Numbered from the stretch's first letter, positions 1 through 9,217 are shown. The stretch: DNA of 64,000 nucleotides from FLUQ01 sp031550605 (GCA_031550605.1 JAVBOK010000043.1:1-64000); one strand, 5' to 3'. Notes: generated from the sequence alone by a model not told the origin. A program made the numbers and translations.

Positions 1-43
1 AAGCGGCGTTTATTGACCTTTTACCCCCCCTCCGGCCTTGCTT

Positions 44-1351
44 ATGCGTAAAAAGAAAACCCCCCCCCCTGTCGTGCAGGAAGAAATCGAACCTTCCGGC
101 ATGAATCTTTCGGAACTCAAGACCAAAAGCATGCTCGAACTGATGGAACTTGCCGAGCAGTATAACGTTGAAAACGCCAGCAACATGCGCAAGCAGGAGC
201 TGATTTTCTCCCTGCTGCAGAATTGCGCGTCGCAGAACGGCGCCATTTACGGCGACGGGGTGCTGGAAATACTGCCGGACGGGTTCGGCTTTCTGCGGTC
301 CCCGCTGTGCAGCTATACGCCCGGCCCTGACGACATTTACGTTTCGCCGTCGCAGATACGGCGATTCTGCCTGCGCAAAGGCGACGTGGTGTCCGGCCAG
401 ATACGGCCGCCCAAGGAGGGTGAGCGCTATTTCGCCCTGCTGAAAGTCAACGAGATCGGCTTTGAGGCGCCGGAACACGCGAAAAACCTTGTTTTGTTCG
501 ACAACCTCACACCCGTGTATCCCGACCGCCGCCTGGTCATGGAAAACGGGGGCAAAAATTTTTCCAGCCGGGTCATCGACCTGATGTCCCCCATCGGCTG
601 CGGCCAGCGCGGCCTGATCGTGGCCCCGCCGCGTACAGGCAAAACCATCCTGCTGCAGACCCTGGCCAATTCAATCAACGCCAACAACCCCGACGTATAT
701 CTGATCGTCCTTTTAATCGACGAGCGCCCCGAAGAAGTGACGGATATGGAACGCACCGTGAAAAATGCGGAAGTCGTATCCTCCACTTTCGACGAGCCGC
801 CGACCCGCCACGTGCAGGTCTGCGAAATGGTACTGGAAAAAGCCAAGCGCCTGGTCGAGCGCAAACGGGACGTTGTGATCCTGCTTGATTCCATTACCCG
901 CCTGGGCCGTGCCTATAACGCGGTCACCCCCTCATCGGGGCGCATACTTTCCGGCGGCCTTGACGCCAACGCCCTGCAGCGGCCCAAACGCTTTTTCGGC
1001 GCGGCCCGCAACATCGAGGAAGGCGGCAGCCTGACCATCATCGCCACCGCCCTGATCGACACCGGTTCCCGCATGGACGAAGTGATTTTTGAAGAATTCA
1101 AGGGCACCGGAAACATGGAAATCTATCTTGACCGCCACCTGGCGGAAAAACGCGTGTTCCCGGCCATGGACATCAACCGCACGGGCACCCGCAAGGAAGA
1201 ATTGCTGCTGTCCGAGGACGTGCTGAACAGGGTCTGGATCCTGCGCAAAATCCTGGCGCCCATGAGTCCCATCGACAGCATGGAATTTCTGCTGGACAAG
1301 ATGCGCGGCACCAAGAGCAACGGCGAATTTCTGAACGTCATGAACAAGTAG
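44..1351 (+). CDS. rho: Transcription termination factor Rho
   Basis: Hexameric RNA-dependent ATPase that terminates transcription. The N-terminal helical Rho_N domain (around residues 20-60) is followed by the cold-shock-like RNA-binding domain (motif GDGVLEILPDGFGFLR) and the RecA-like ATPase core. The core has Walker A APPRTGKT near residue 195, Walker B VVILLDS, and the Q/R-loop region SGGLDANALQRPKRFF. The frame is closed upstream by TGA at 14-16. Possible starts are TTG at 38, ATG at 44 and ATG at 101; the last gives the usual MNLSELK start. None has a convincing Shine-Dalgarno sequence, so the start is uncertain, and I chose the first ATG. A run of ten C (60-69) lies between the two ATGs. 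The gene ends in TAG and converges on a minus-strand gene. Confidence 0.95.
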   Translation: MRKKKTPPPVVQEEIEPSGMNLSELKTKSMLELMELAEQYNVENASNMRKQELIFSLLQNCASQNGAIYGDGVLEILPDGFGFLRSPLCSYTPGPDDIYVSPSQIRRFCLRKGDVVSGQIRPPKEGERYFALLKVNEIGFEAPEHAKNLVLFDNLTPVYPDRRLVMENGGKNFSSRVIDLMSPIGCGQRGLIVAPPRTGKTILLQTLANSINANNPDVYLIVLLIDERPEEVTDMERTVKNAEVVSSTFDEPPTRHVQVCEMVLEKAKRLVERKRDVVILLDSITRLGRAYNAVTPSSGRILSGGLDANALQRPKRFFGAARNIEEGGSLTIIATALIDTGSRMDEVIFEEFKGTGNMEIYLDRHLAEKRVFPAMDINRTGTRKEELLLSEDVLNRVWILRKILAPMSPIDSMEFLLDKMRGTKSNGEFLNVMNK

Positions 1352-2551
1352 AGCATTTTCACCGTGAAAATGCTCTGAACCGGCTTGCCGCAAACCCCGC
1401 GGGCATTTTATTCCCGTCTGCAACGCGCAAAGGCCGCCCAGAGGCGGCCTTTGCGCGTTGCAGACGGGACTGGCTAAGGCGTTATGCAATGTCAGGGGCA
1501 CGTAGCATTCTCTCCCTTCGGGATCAAACAGCACAACCCTGTCCCGGCCCGTCTGTTTCGCATGATACAATGCCTTGTCCGCGCAATCCACAAGGTTTTC
1601 GGCATATGCTCCGCACCAGCCGGACCAGGCGGAAGTAACACCCGCGCTGACGGTAATGTGCAGCCCGCTTTCAACCACGTTGCCATGGGAATCGCGGATC
1701 AGCAAATTGAAATTCTTAATGGCCAGACGAATTTTCTCCGCCAGTTGGGGAAGCATTTGCGCTGCCGGGCCCACGGCGGCGATGGCGAATTCTTCGCCGC
1801 CGTAACGGGCGGCCAGGACTGAACTCGTATCGCCCACGGATGCCCGGATGCAACTTGTCAACTGTTTGGCCACCACGACCAGAACCTGGTCGCCTATCCT
1901 GTGCCCGTGCTCATCATTGAAGCGTTTGAAAAAATCGATGTCGAAAAGCGCCAGTGCGATGTTTTGTCCCTCGTCACACCATTTTACGACGGCCGCATCC
2001 ATAAACGAATCAAAAGCCCTGCGGTTGGCAATGCTGGTCAGGGGATCCTTGCTGGCCAAGCACTCCAGGGATCGCATATCGTTTTCCAGCAGCACTTTGA
2101 TACCATTGAACGCGCCGCGCAGTTTCTGCACCACAATTTGTTCATCGGTTTCAGTTTCTATACAAGCGATAGTTGCTTCTTCCAGGCAGCTGATATCTCC
2201 ATAGCGTTTCGATAATAACCCTTGAAAACTTTGAATAATGCCTGAAGCTTCACGAAGAAGTTCATCAATTTTCTTTTTATATGGACTTACAACAATGCGT
2301 AAATATTCATTTAAAACTGTCTTCAAATTATTTTCTGTGTAATCACGTTTTTCAAGAGTCTCTGTCATCAAAAGTTGTATCTGTGTTTTTTGCGCATCGC
2401 TTAGATGGGTATAATCTTTCATTTCTCTGAAATAGAGAAACAATGAACGCCATTTTGTAGCTTTGGCAACACCTATCTTATCGAACATTTTGAACAAAGA
2501 AAAATATAATGGCGATGAATCATCTTTTCTTTCTTCGTATGGTGTTTGCAT
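932..2551 (-). CDS. Diguanylate cyclase (GGDEF), with antisense C-terminal run-on
   Basis: Makes cyclic di-GMP from two GTP. An N-terminal all-helical region of about 165 residues with no recognised sensor domain precedes a GGDEF domain starting at DPLTSIANRRAF, with active-site signature RYGGEEF. The inhibitory RxxD I-site expected just upstream is absent (that stretch is GDTSSVLAA). No transmembrane segment is seen. The recognisable domain ends around FDPEGRECYVP, near base 1500. The frame then stays open through the intergenic hairpin and about 420 bases antisense to the rho 3' end, stopping at 932. The last about 190 residues are therefore probably not a domain; a lost stop codon or small frameshift is likely, and a +1 shift would stop almost at once. 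The first 350 bases are AT-richer than the neighbours. There is no clear ribosome-binding site. Confidence 0.75.
   Translation of the reverse strand: MQTPYEERKDDSSPLYFSLFKMFDKIGVAKATKWRSLFLYFREMKDYTHLSDAQKTQIQLLMTETLEKRDYTENNLKTVLNEYLRIVVSPYKKKIDELLREASGIIQSFQGLLSKRYGDISCLEEATIACIETETDEQIVVQKLRGAFNGIKVLLENDMRSLECLASKDPLTSIANRRAFDSFMDAAVVKWCDEGQNIALALFDIDFFKRFNDEHGHRIGDQVLVVVAKQLTSCIRASVGDTSSVLAARYGGEEFAIAAVGPAAQMLPQLAEKIRLAIKNFNLLIRDSHGNVVESGLHITVSAGVTSAWSGWCGAYAENLVDCADKALYHAKQTGRDRVVLFDPEGRECYVPLTLHNALASPVCNAQRPPLGGLCALQTGIKCPRGLRQAGSEHFHGENALLVHDVQKFAVALGAAHLVQQKFHAVDGTHGRQDFAQDPDPVQHVLGQQQFFLAGARAVDVHGREHAFFRQVAVKIDFHVSGALEFFKNHFVHAGTGVDQGGGDDGQAAAFLDVAGRAEKAFGPLQGVGVKAAGKYAPR
1351..1375. 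repeat. Palindromic element at the rho stop codon
   Basis: A perfect 12-base inverted repeat with a one-base centre begins on the last base of the rho stop codon. Its core GCATTTTCACCGTGAA recurs exactly at 33395-33410, also just after a stop codon. No T-run follows, so it is not a standard intrinsic terminator. It may protect a 3' end or be part of a dispersed repeat. Confidence 0.6.
1413..1468. terminator. Strong hairpin between convergent rho and GGDEF genes
   Basis: A perfect 26-bp stem (1413-1438 with 1443-1468) closes on a four-base loop. It has no clear T-run on either side. Its place between convergent genes suggests bidirectional termination. It is read through in frame by the minus-strand GGDEF reading frame, which is odd. 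Confidence 0.7.
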
Positions 2552-2671
2552 AAAAAAATAGTGTATTTTTTGAATGGTTAATGTACTATAGCGTACTCAC
2601 AAATATGGACTTTAACGAATAGCTTACCGCATACCCCGTGAATTGAAAAGGGGGAAGGCCGCGTCGGGGGT

Positions 2672-2712
2672 AAAAAATCGCCGGCAGGGCTGTATAATCA
2701 GCCCCGCCGGCG
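2672..2712 (-). terminator. Rho-independent terminator of rpoD
   Basis: A 14-bp stem with one mismatch (2679-2692 with 2699-2712) and a six-base loop is followed on the minus strand by six T (2672-2677). It lies 23 bases past the rpoD stop codon. Confidence 0.85.
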
Positions 2713-2734
2713 GCAGCATTCCGAATGTCTTTGT

Positions 2735-4510
2735 TCAGCTTTCGTAATAGGAACGCAGGGTCTGGCTGCGCACCGGGTGACGCAGCTTGCGCAACGCTTT
2801 CGCTTCGATCTGGCGGATGCGTTCGCGGGTGACGTTAAAGAGTTTCCCCACTTCTTCCAGGGTATGGTCGCTTTTTTCGCCGATGCCGAAACGCTTGCGC
2901 AGGACCTGTTCCTCCCTCGGGGTCAGGTCGGCCAGGACGGAAGTAATCTGTTCGGACAATTTCGTGTTGACCACTTCTTCCGCCGGAGCCACCGCGCGTT
3001 TATCCTCAATGAAGTCGCCCAGGCTGGAATCTTCCTCATCCCCGATAGGGGTCTCAAGGGAGATGGGTTCCTTGGCGATTTTCAACACTTTTTTCACCTT
3101 GTCGATAGGATAGTCCATGCGGTCGGCGATTTCTTCAGGCGTGGGATCGCGTCCCAGTTCCTGGACCAGGTAACGGGAAATGCGGATAAGCTTGTTGATG
3201 GTTTCGATCATATGCACGGGAATGCGGATGGTCCTGGCCTGGTCGGCGATGGCCCTTGTGATGGCCTGGCGTATCCACCATGTGGCATAGGTCGAAAACT
3301 TGTATCCGCGCTGGTATTCGAACTTGTCCACGGCCTTCATCAAACCGATGTTGCCTTCCTGGATCAGGTCAAGGAACTGCAGGCCGCGGTTGGTGTATTT
3401 TTTGGCAATGGAAACCACCAGGCGCAAATTGGAGCGAATCAATTCCTGCTTGGCTCGCATGGCCGCGATGTTCCCCCGCTTGACACGCCAAAGCACCTCT
3501 TCGAGGTCGCCGGCGTTGTGGCAGCATTTTTCCTGCAGCCGGGCCAGTATTTCGACCTTGCCCAAGATCATTTCTTTGAACGAAAACATCTCTTCAATGT
3601 TCAGCCCCAGACACTCGGACAGCACGGCGGGGCTTTCCTCCCGCTCTTCCAGTTTGCGGAACAGTTCCATGACTTCCGCCTGGCTTTTGCCCGTGGACAG
3701 GATATAGGCCGACAGATCGCGCTGGCAGTTGTGCATCTGGCGCACATAATCCTCGACCGTTTCGATGATGCGGTCGATCAGGGTTTTTTCCAGCTTGATG
3801 TCGCGCAGGCGCGTGACCACGTCGTCCTTGTAGCTGACGATTTCCTTTTGCAGCGCCGCGACGCGGCGGTCCAGAGTGCAGCATTCGTCGAGCCGGGAGT
3901 ACAGCTTGCGCTTTTTCTTGAACGTGTTCTTGATTTCATCAAGCAGCAGGATAACCCGCTGGCGCTGGTTCATCTCGTCTTCGCTGGGGTCGTCCTCCTC
4001 GATGGTTTTCACCACGTCTTTGAGCTTGATGCGGTTGTGCTTGAGGTCTTCGCCCACGCTGATCAGCTCTTCGACGGCCACAGGCACTTCCACCAGGGCA
4101 TAAAGAACATCCTGTTCGCCGATCTCGATCTTTTTGGCGATCTGCACTTCGCCTTCACGATCAAGCAGGGGCACGGCGCCCATTTCGCGCAGATACATGC
4201 GTACCGGGTCCGTGCTGCGCGACGAATAGTCGGCCGCGTCTTCGTCGTCCGAAACCAGATCGAGATTCGGTTCCGGCACCGGATCTTCTTCCGGTTCTCC
4301 CGCGGACACGCTGATCTTTTTGCCCTCTTTTTCAGAGTCAACGATCACGATGTCCAGCTGGTCGAAGATGCCGATGATCTCTTCGATCTGTTCCGGCGTG
4401 CTCACTTCCGAAGGCAGGGCCTTGTTCACTTCGTCAAACGTGAGGAACCCGGCTGTTTTGCCCTTGGCAATCAGCACCTTGATCTGTTGTATATCCTTAA
4501 TGTTTCCCAT
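2735..4510 (-). CDS. rpoD: Primary RNA polymerase sigma factor RpoD (sigma-70)
   Basis: Housekeeping sigma factor, 591 residues. Region 1.1 is at the N terminus, followed by an acidic linker. Region 1.2 contains DPVRMYLREMG, and a non-conserved insert of about 200 residues follows. Regions 2.1-2.4 contain LIQEGNIGLMKAVDKF and YKFSTYATWWIRQAI. Region 3 follows, and region 4.2 contains VTRERIRQIEAKALRKLR. The ATG at 4508-4510 has GGAGG seven bases upstream and lies inside the end of dnaG (14-base overlap), so the two are translationally coupled. An upstream in-frame ATG would add ten residues without support. It is the last gene of the yqeY-mutS2-dnaG-rpoD run and is followed by a terminator. 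Confidence 0.98.
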   Translation of the reverse strand: MGNIKDIQQIKVLIAKGKTAGFLTFDEVNKALPSEVSTPEQIEEIIGIFDQLDIVIVDSEKEGKKISVSAGEPEEDPVPEPNLDLVSDDEDAADYSSRSTDPVRMYLREMGAVPLLDREGEVQIAKKIEIGEQDVLYALVEVPVAVEELISVGEDLKHNRIKLKDVVKTIEEDDPSEDEMNQRQRVILLLDEIKNTFKKKRKLYSRLDECCTLDRRVAALQKEIVSYKDDVVTRLRDIKLEKTLIDRIIETVEDYVRQMHNCQRDLSAYILSTGKSQAEVMELFRKLEEREESPAVLSECLGLNIEEMFSFKEMILGKVEILARLQEKCCHNAGDLEEVLWRVKRGNIAAMRAKQELIRSNLRLVVSIAKKYTNRGLQFLDLIQEGNIGLMKAVDKFEYQRGYKFSTYATWWIRQAITRAIADQARTIRIPVHMIETINKLIRISRYLVQELGRDPTPEEIADRMDYPIDKVKKVLKIAKEPISLETPIGDEEDSSLGDFIEDKRAVAPAEEVVNTKLSEQITSVLADLTPREEQVLRKRFGIGEKSDHTLEEVGKLFNVTRERIRQIEAKALRKLRHPVRSQTLRSYYES

Positions 4511-6257
4511 GCTTCCTCCGCACAGCATCCTGCAGGGCATTCAAAAGCGCAACGTCATAGTCGTCGCCGGAGCTGGTCCGCCGCAAGGCCTGAAGGCAGG
4601 CTTTACCTTGCCGCTCAAGGCTCACGACATCCAGACGATCGCAGATGTCGCGCAACTCCCGCTCCGCCTTTTCCGACTGTCCGTTTGTATCATTCCCTCC
4701 GGACGGCCCGGCCATCCGGTGTCTGATCCAGAATTCCTTTTCCTTATCGGCCAGTCCGGCATAAATCCTATCCCCGGAAAAATCCGGAGCCGCCGCGGCC
4801 ACGGCAGCCCACAGCCCGCGCGCAAAGGGATGGCTGAGGGTCAGTTCAGCCCCGTGGTCACGCAGAAGGGGCAAATGCTGCGGGTTGCGCACCACATAAT
4901 GCAGCAAATGCGCTTCCAGCCCCGTCGAATTCGACTTTGGCGGCGCGGCAGGGGCCGTGCGGGCAGCGGAATTCGAAAAAACGGGAAGGCCCCGGCGCAA
5001 TTCCGCCTCGTCCAGGTCAAGGCCGCGCGCCAACTTGCTCACATAACCGGACAGCAGTTCGGGCTGTTCCACTTGGCGCAGAAAATTTTTCACCCAGTCC
5101 ACCGCCTCACGCGGAGAAGCGCCCGCCAATGCGCGGACGCAAAAATCCAGCCCTTCCGGGGCGTTGGCCCGCAGGGCTTCAAAGGCATCCGGCCCGTTTT
5201 GCTGCAGCAGGCTGTCTATATCCTCGCCGTCGGGCATCAACACCACCCGGCAACGCAGGCCCTTGACCATGGCCATTTCGACGCAACGCAAGGCCGCCTT
5301 GCGCCCCGGCGTATCGCCGTCGAAAAGCAATTCCAGGTCGGAACAGAAATTCGCCAGACGTTTTACCTGTTCCTGGGTCAATGCCGTGCCCAGCACGCCG
5401 CAGGCGTTGGCATACCCGAACTGGTGCAGGGTCAGCACATCCATGTACCCTTCGGTCAGCAGCACGGATTTTTTCGCGCTGATGGTCCGCCGGGCCTGAA
5501 ACAGCCCGTACAGATGATCGCCCTTTTTATACAGCACGGAATCCGCGCTGTTGATGTATTTCGCCGCGTCCTCGTCGGGCGTGATGATCCGCCCGCCAAA
5601 TGCGATGGTCTGGCCCGACAGGTTGCGGATGGGGAACATCAGACGTCCCCGGAACCTGTCATAGGGCGCCCCCCTGTCGGACGCGCTGAGCAGCCCGGTT
5701 TTTACTCCTTCGTCCGCAGAAAAACCCGATCGCCGCAGCGTATCCGCAAGTCCTTTCCACTCCCGTGAACTCCAGCCCAGGCCGAAGGATTCGATTATTT
5801 CCGGAGCCAGACGGCGTTTTTCGAGATACGCGCGGCATTCCGCGCCATCAGGCCCTGCAAGGTTGCGTCCATAGTAGCCGGCGGCCAGTTCATACATTTT
5901 CAGCGCGGCGCGTCGGGCCTGGGCCGTTTTTGCCGCTGTCCCGTCCGCCGGGCCGGAACGTTCGTCAAGACGCACGCCGGCTTCTTCGGCCAGCTGTTCC
6001 AGGGCGTCTCGAAATTCCAGTCCGTTGATGCGCGCGTAAAAATCAAAAATATCGCCGGACGCCTGGCAGCCGAAGCAATGAAAAAATCCTTCCTCCTCGT
6101 TCACGGAAAACGAGGGCTTGGTTTCCTGATGAAAGGGACAGGGCGCGACCCAGCGGTTGCCTACCCGCCGCAATGTCACGTACCGGCGAACAATGTCGGC
6201 GATATTCAGGCGCGCTTTGATCGCCTGCGTTGCAGACCCCCTGGACGCTGTTCCCAA
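4497..6257 (-). CDS. dnaG: DNA primase DnaG
   Basis: Makes RNA primers for replication. The N-terminal CHC2 zinc-binding domain shows CPFHQETKPSFSV and FHCFGC near residues 40-65. The catalytic core and TOPRIM domain show LLTEGYMDVL and LLFDGDTPGRKAA near residues 255-310. The C-terminal part is a DnaB-interaction region. The start is TTG at 6255-6257 with AAGGCGGT about seven bases upstream, 12 bases after mutS2. At 586 residues it matches the family length. The last 14 bases overlap the rpoD start. Confidence 0.97.
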   Translation of the reverse strand: MGTASRGSATQAIKARLNIADIVRRYVTLRRVGNRWVAPCPFHQETKPSFSVNEEEGFFHCFGCQASGDIFDFYARINGLEFRDALEQLAEEAGVRLDERSGPADGTAAKTAQARRAALKMYELAAGYYGRNLAGPDGAECRAYLEKRRLAPEIIESFGLGWSSREWKGLADTLRRSGFSADEGVKTGLLSASDRGAPYDRFRGRLMFPIRNLSGQTIAFGGRIITPDEDAAKYINSADSVLYKKGDHLYGLFQARRTISAKKSVLLTEGYMDVLTLHQFGYANACGVLGTALTQEQVKRLANFCSDLELLFDGDTPGRKAALRCVEMAMVKGLRCRVVLMPDGEDIDSLLQQNGPDAFEALRANAPEGLDFCVRALAGASPREAVDWVKNFLRQVEQPELLSGYVSKLARGLDLDEAELRRGLPVFSNSAARTAPAAPPKSNSTGLEAHLLHYVVRNPQHLPLLRDHGAELTLSHPFARGLWAAVAAAAPDFSGDRIYAGLADKEKEFWIRHRMAGPSGGNDTNGQSEKAERELRDICDRLDVVSLERQGKACLQALRRTSSGDDYDVALLNALQDAVRRKHGKH

Positions 6258-6269
6258 GTTCAGACCGCC

Positions 6270-8627
6270 TTATTTAAGCGTCACGCGCGTCAGGCCGTCG
6301 CCGCCCTGATCTTCCGCCGCCGTCGCAAAGGAATCCACAGCGGGAAACCGTCGCAAAAACGCATGCACTTCGCGACGCAACGCCCCGGTGCCTCTGCCGT
6401 GCAGAATTTCCAAATCCGTACGACCGCTCAGGATGGACGCATCCAAAAAACGCTCAAGTTCTGCTATAGCAACATCAGCACGCATGCCCCGCAAGTCAAG
6501 ACGCAATGAAGCGCTTGCCGAAGAATTCACGCGCACCCCGCCCTGGGCGGCTTTGGGGGACGATGTTTCCGTACCGCCGGAAAGGGCGCAGTCAGCGATT
6601 TCCGCCCAAAGGGTCACGCCGGAAAGATCCAGCCGCACCTTGCCCCGGCGGCTGTCCGCATCAACCACCGTGCCGTTTTTGCTCCACGGTTGGTAATACA
6701 GGCGCACGCCCGGCCGCAACGCCGCCGGGTCAAGGGACGCGCGTTCTTCGCCGCCGGCGGGAACGGGACCGGCAGCGCCGCTTTCCTGCAGGGTTTTTCT
6801 GGTTCTGGACAGTTCTTTCAACGCCTGCTTGTGGCTGATGCGCGACGCTTTCCAATCGCGCAGCACAGTCTGCGCGTCGGCCTGGATACGGGCGAACAGA
6901 GCGTCGCGGTCTTTGGCATAGCGTTCGTCCAGGCGCAGGCGTTTTTCGTGCAGTTTCGCCCGTTCCGCGGCCAGATCGCGCAGTTCCTTTTCCCGTTCCA
7001 CTGCCAGGGAATTCAGACGATCCACCAGAGCGGAGGTATCGGCCCCGTCCAGCAGCAAATATTGTTCCGCCCGGCGCAACACGGATTCGGGCAGACCGTG
7101 TTCCTTGGCCACGTCCAGAGCCTGGCTGGCCCCCACCTGGTCATAGGCCAGACGAAACAGCGGTTTTTTGGACCCGGGGTCGAACAGCACGCTGGCCGCC
7201 CGCACGCTGTCCCGGGACAGGGCGTACGCTTTCAGGGCAGGAAAATGGGTGGCGGCGACGACGTATGCGCCGCGTTCGAGCAGGCCGTCCATCACGGCCT
7301 GGGCCAGGGCCGCACCCTGGGCCGGGTCCGTTCCCGCGCCGAATTCATCGAGAATAACCAGCGAATGCGGTCCGATTTCGTCCCATATCCGGGACAGATG
7401 GCGAATCTGGGCCGTGTAGGTGGAAACGTGGTCTTCCAGGCTCTGCTCGTCGCCGATAAACACGTGCATGCGCCGCCAGAACGGCAGAGAACCTCCCCGA
7501 CCGGCAGGCACGGGCAGGCCGCACATGCCCATCAGCGCGGTCAGGCCCAGAGTTTTCAGACTGACCGTCTTGCCGCCCGCGTTGCCGCCGCTGACGATCA
7601 GGGCGCGCTGGCCGGCCTTCAAGGCCAGATCCACCGGCACGGGGTTCGGTGCGGTCCCGGGATCGGCTTCGTGCTGCAGAACCAGCAGCGGATGGCGCAC
7701 GTCGACCAGATGCACGGGCCGGCCCTCGTCAAATTCCACTGAGGTTCCGTCATACCGGGCCGCCAGCTGCGACACGGCCAGCAGCACGTCGGCATCCACC
7801 AGCAGCGTGTAGGCATCGCGCACGCCGGCCAGTTCACCGCGCACCAGATCCGTCAGATAGCGCAGAACCTTCAGTTCGGCCTCGCGTTCCTCGCGCCGCA
7901 GTTCCTGCAGGCGATTGTTGACTTCCATCAGGAAAATCGGCTCGAAATAGCATGTTTCCCCGGTCTGGGAATAATCGTGAATGACCCCCTGCAGCCTTCC
8001 CTTGAAATTGGCCTTCAGCGGCAGCACGTAGCGGTCCGAGGACAAAGTCATGAAGTCGTCCTGCAGGTACTGCTCCAGATTGTGGCGCTGGATGAATTCC
8101 TTGACCCTGCGCGTGCACATCTGGTGCAGGCTGCGGATGCCGCTTCTGGCCAGGGTCAGTTCGGGGGACGCCTCATCCCGCAAATGCCCGTCGTCGGAAA
8201 GGCAGCGGGTCAGGGCGGAGGTCACCTGCACCGGCGGAAGAAACGAACGGGCGCGCTCCGCCAGAAGCGGCCAGAACTGCGCCGGGGTCTCGCCCCCTTC
8301 CTCGCCCCGCATGGACTGAAGCAGCTCTCTGGCTTGAGCCAGAGCGCGGCGCAAAGCCCACAGGGCATCCAGATCCAGCAGCGCGGACGGGCTTTCCAGA
8401 AAACGCAGCACACCGTCGAGCGGCGGAAAGGAAGACAGGGCAAAGCCCGTATTCTCCCGCCATATCCGTCCCTGGCCAAACCAGGCAGCCTTGTGCTGCA
8501 CGGCCGCCAGACTGTCGCCGGGGCGTAGCGTCAGACAGGCTTCTTTCCCGGCTTCGGAAACGGCCATGGCCGAAAGGCGCGCCAGAACTTTCGGCAGTTC
8601 CAGCAGGCTGAGCGCGCGGTCTTCCAT
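6270..8627 (-). CDS. mutS2: Endonuclease MutS2
   Basis: MutS-like ATPase with a C-terminal Smr nuclease domain. The family is linked to suppression of recombination and to rescue of collided ribosomes. The 785 residues show MutS core helices, Walker A GGNAGGKTVSLKTLGL, Walker B VILDEFGAGTDPAQGAAL, a coiled-coil region around residues 510-600, and an Smr domain starting near LDLRGMRADVAIAELE with the conserved HGRGTGALR. It starts six bases after yqeY and precedes dnaG by 12 bases, so the genes are very likely cotranscribed. Confidence 0.96.
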   Translation of the reverse strand: MEDRALSLLELPKVLARLSAMAVSEAGKEACLTLRPGDSLAAVQHKAAWFGQGRIWRENTGFALSSFPPLDGVLRFLESPSALLDLDALWALRRALAQARELLQSMRGEEGGETPAQFWPLLAERARSFLPPVQVTSALTRCLSDDGHLRDEASPELTLARSGIRSLHQMCTRRVKEFIQRHNLEQYLQDDFMTLSSDRYVLPLKANFKGRLQGVIHDYSQTGETCYFEPIFLMEVNNRLQELRREEREAELKVLRYLTDLVRGELAGVRDAYTLLVDADVLLAVSQLAARYDGTSVEFDEGRPVHLVDVRHPLLVLQHEADPGTAPNPVPVDLALKAGQRALIVSGGNAGGKTVSLKTLGLTALMGMCGLPVPAGRGGSLPFWRRMHVFIGDEQSLEDHVSTYTAQIRHLSRIWDEIGPHSLVILDEFGAGTDPAQGAALAQAVMDGLLERGAYVVAATHFPALKAYALSRDSVRAASVLFDPGSKKPLFRLAYDQVGASQALDVAKEHGLPESVLRRAEQYLLLDGADTSALVDRLNSLAVEREKELRDLAAERAKLHEKRLRLDERYAKDRDALFARIQADAQTVLRDWKASRISHKQALKELSRTRKTLQESGAAGPVPAGGEERASLDPAALRPGVRLYYQPWSKNGTVVDADSRRGKVRLDLSGVTLWAEIADCALSGGTETSSPKAAQGGVRVNSSASASLRLDLRGMRADVAIAELERFLDASILSGRTDLEILHGRGTGALRREVHAFLRRFPAVDSFATAAEDQGGDGLTRVTLK

Positions 8628-8633
8628 ACGGCG

Positions 8634-9086
8634 TCAACGCCCGCCCAGCACGGAACGCACCAGTTCGCTGGCTTCCTTGCCGTCATATTGGCCCTTGCGG
8701 GCGGCGGCCAGGGCCTGCATGACCCTGCCCATATCCTTGATACCCGCGGCGCCGGCTGCAGCGACAAGATCGACGATGACCGCGCGCAGGGCGTCGCCGG
8801 AAATCTGTTCCGGCATATAGGACTTCAGGACGGCCAGTTCCGCTTCTTCCCTGGCGGCCAGATCATCGCGGCCGGCCGCGCGGTACTGGGTGATGGAATC
8901 GAGGCGCTGCTTGCACTGCCTGGCGAGCAGATCAAGGATGTCGCCCTCTTCCAGCGGTTTCTGCAGCCGTTCCACCAGCAGGTTTTTCATTGCGGTTTTC
9001 AGCAGGCGCAGCACGGAAAGACGCACCGCGTCCTTCTCTTTGTATGCCGCCACGTAATCGGCCTCAAGACGTTGGGACAAATTCAT
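8634..9086 (-). CDS. GatB/YqeY domain protein
   Basis: A 150-residue stand-alone YqeY protein, related to the tail domain of the amidotransferase subunit GatB. The helical pattern begins LSQRLEADYVAAYKEKDAVR and ends in the helical domain with DMGRVMQALAAAR. Its cellular role is not established; a link to tRNA-dependent amidation is family-level inference. I chose the ATG at 9084-9086 because homologues start at this motif and a GGGGT lies upstream. An in-frame start 21 codons earlier would add residues with no family character. It sits between rpsU and mutS2. Confidence 0.9.
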   Translation of the reverse strand: MNLSQRLEADYVAAYKEKDAVRLSVLRLLKTAMKNLLVERLQKPLEEGDILDLLARQCKQRLDSITQYRAAGRDDLAAREEAELAVLKSYMPEQISGDALRAVIVDLVAAAGAAGIKDMGRVMQALAAARKGQYDGKEASELVRSVLGGR

Positions 9087-9158
9087 GGCAAACCCCGTTG
9101 GGGTAACGCAATCCCGCAAAAAAGCGAAATTGCCGCACAGACTCGACAAGACAGGACA

Positions 9159-9181
9159 GGGAAACCCGATACGGGTTTCCC
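9159..9181 (-). other. Hairpin between rpsU and yqeY
   Basis: A perfect 10-bp stem (GGGAAACCCG with its complement) has a three-base loop. No T-run follows on the minus strand, so it may be a weak terminator, an attenuator or an mRNA processing/stability site that separates highly expressed rpsU from downstream genes. Confidence 0.5.
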
Positions 9182-9217
9182 GGCCTGAAACACATGACGT
9201 AAAGACTGAAAAACGGC

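Noticed and set aside
2777..4726. Plus-strand 649-residue open frame opposite rpoD and dnaG
   Set aside because: It is antisense to clear rpoD and dnaG and has the His/Gln/Phe-rich look of a GC-rich shadow frame, with no domain.
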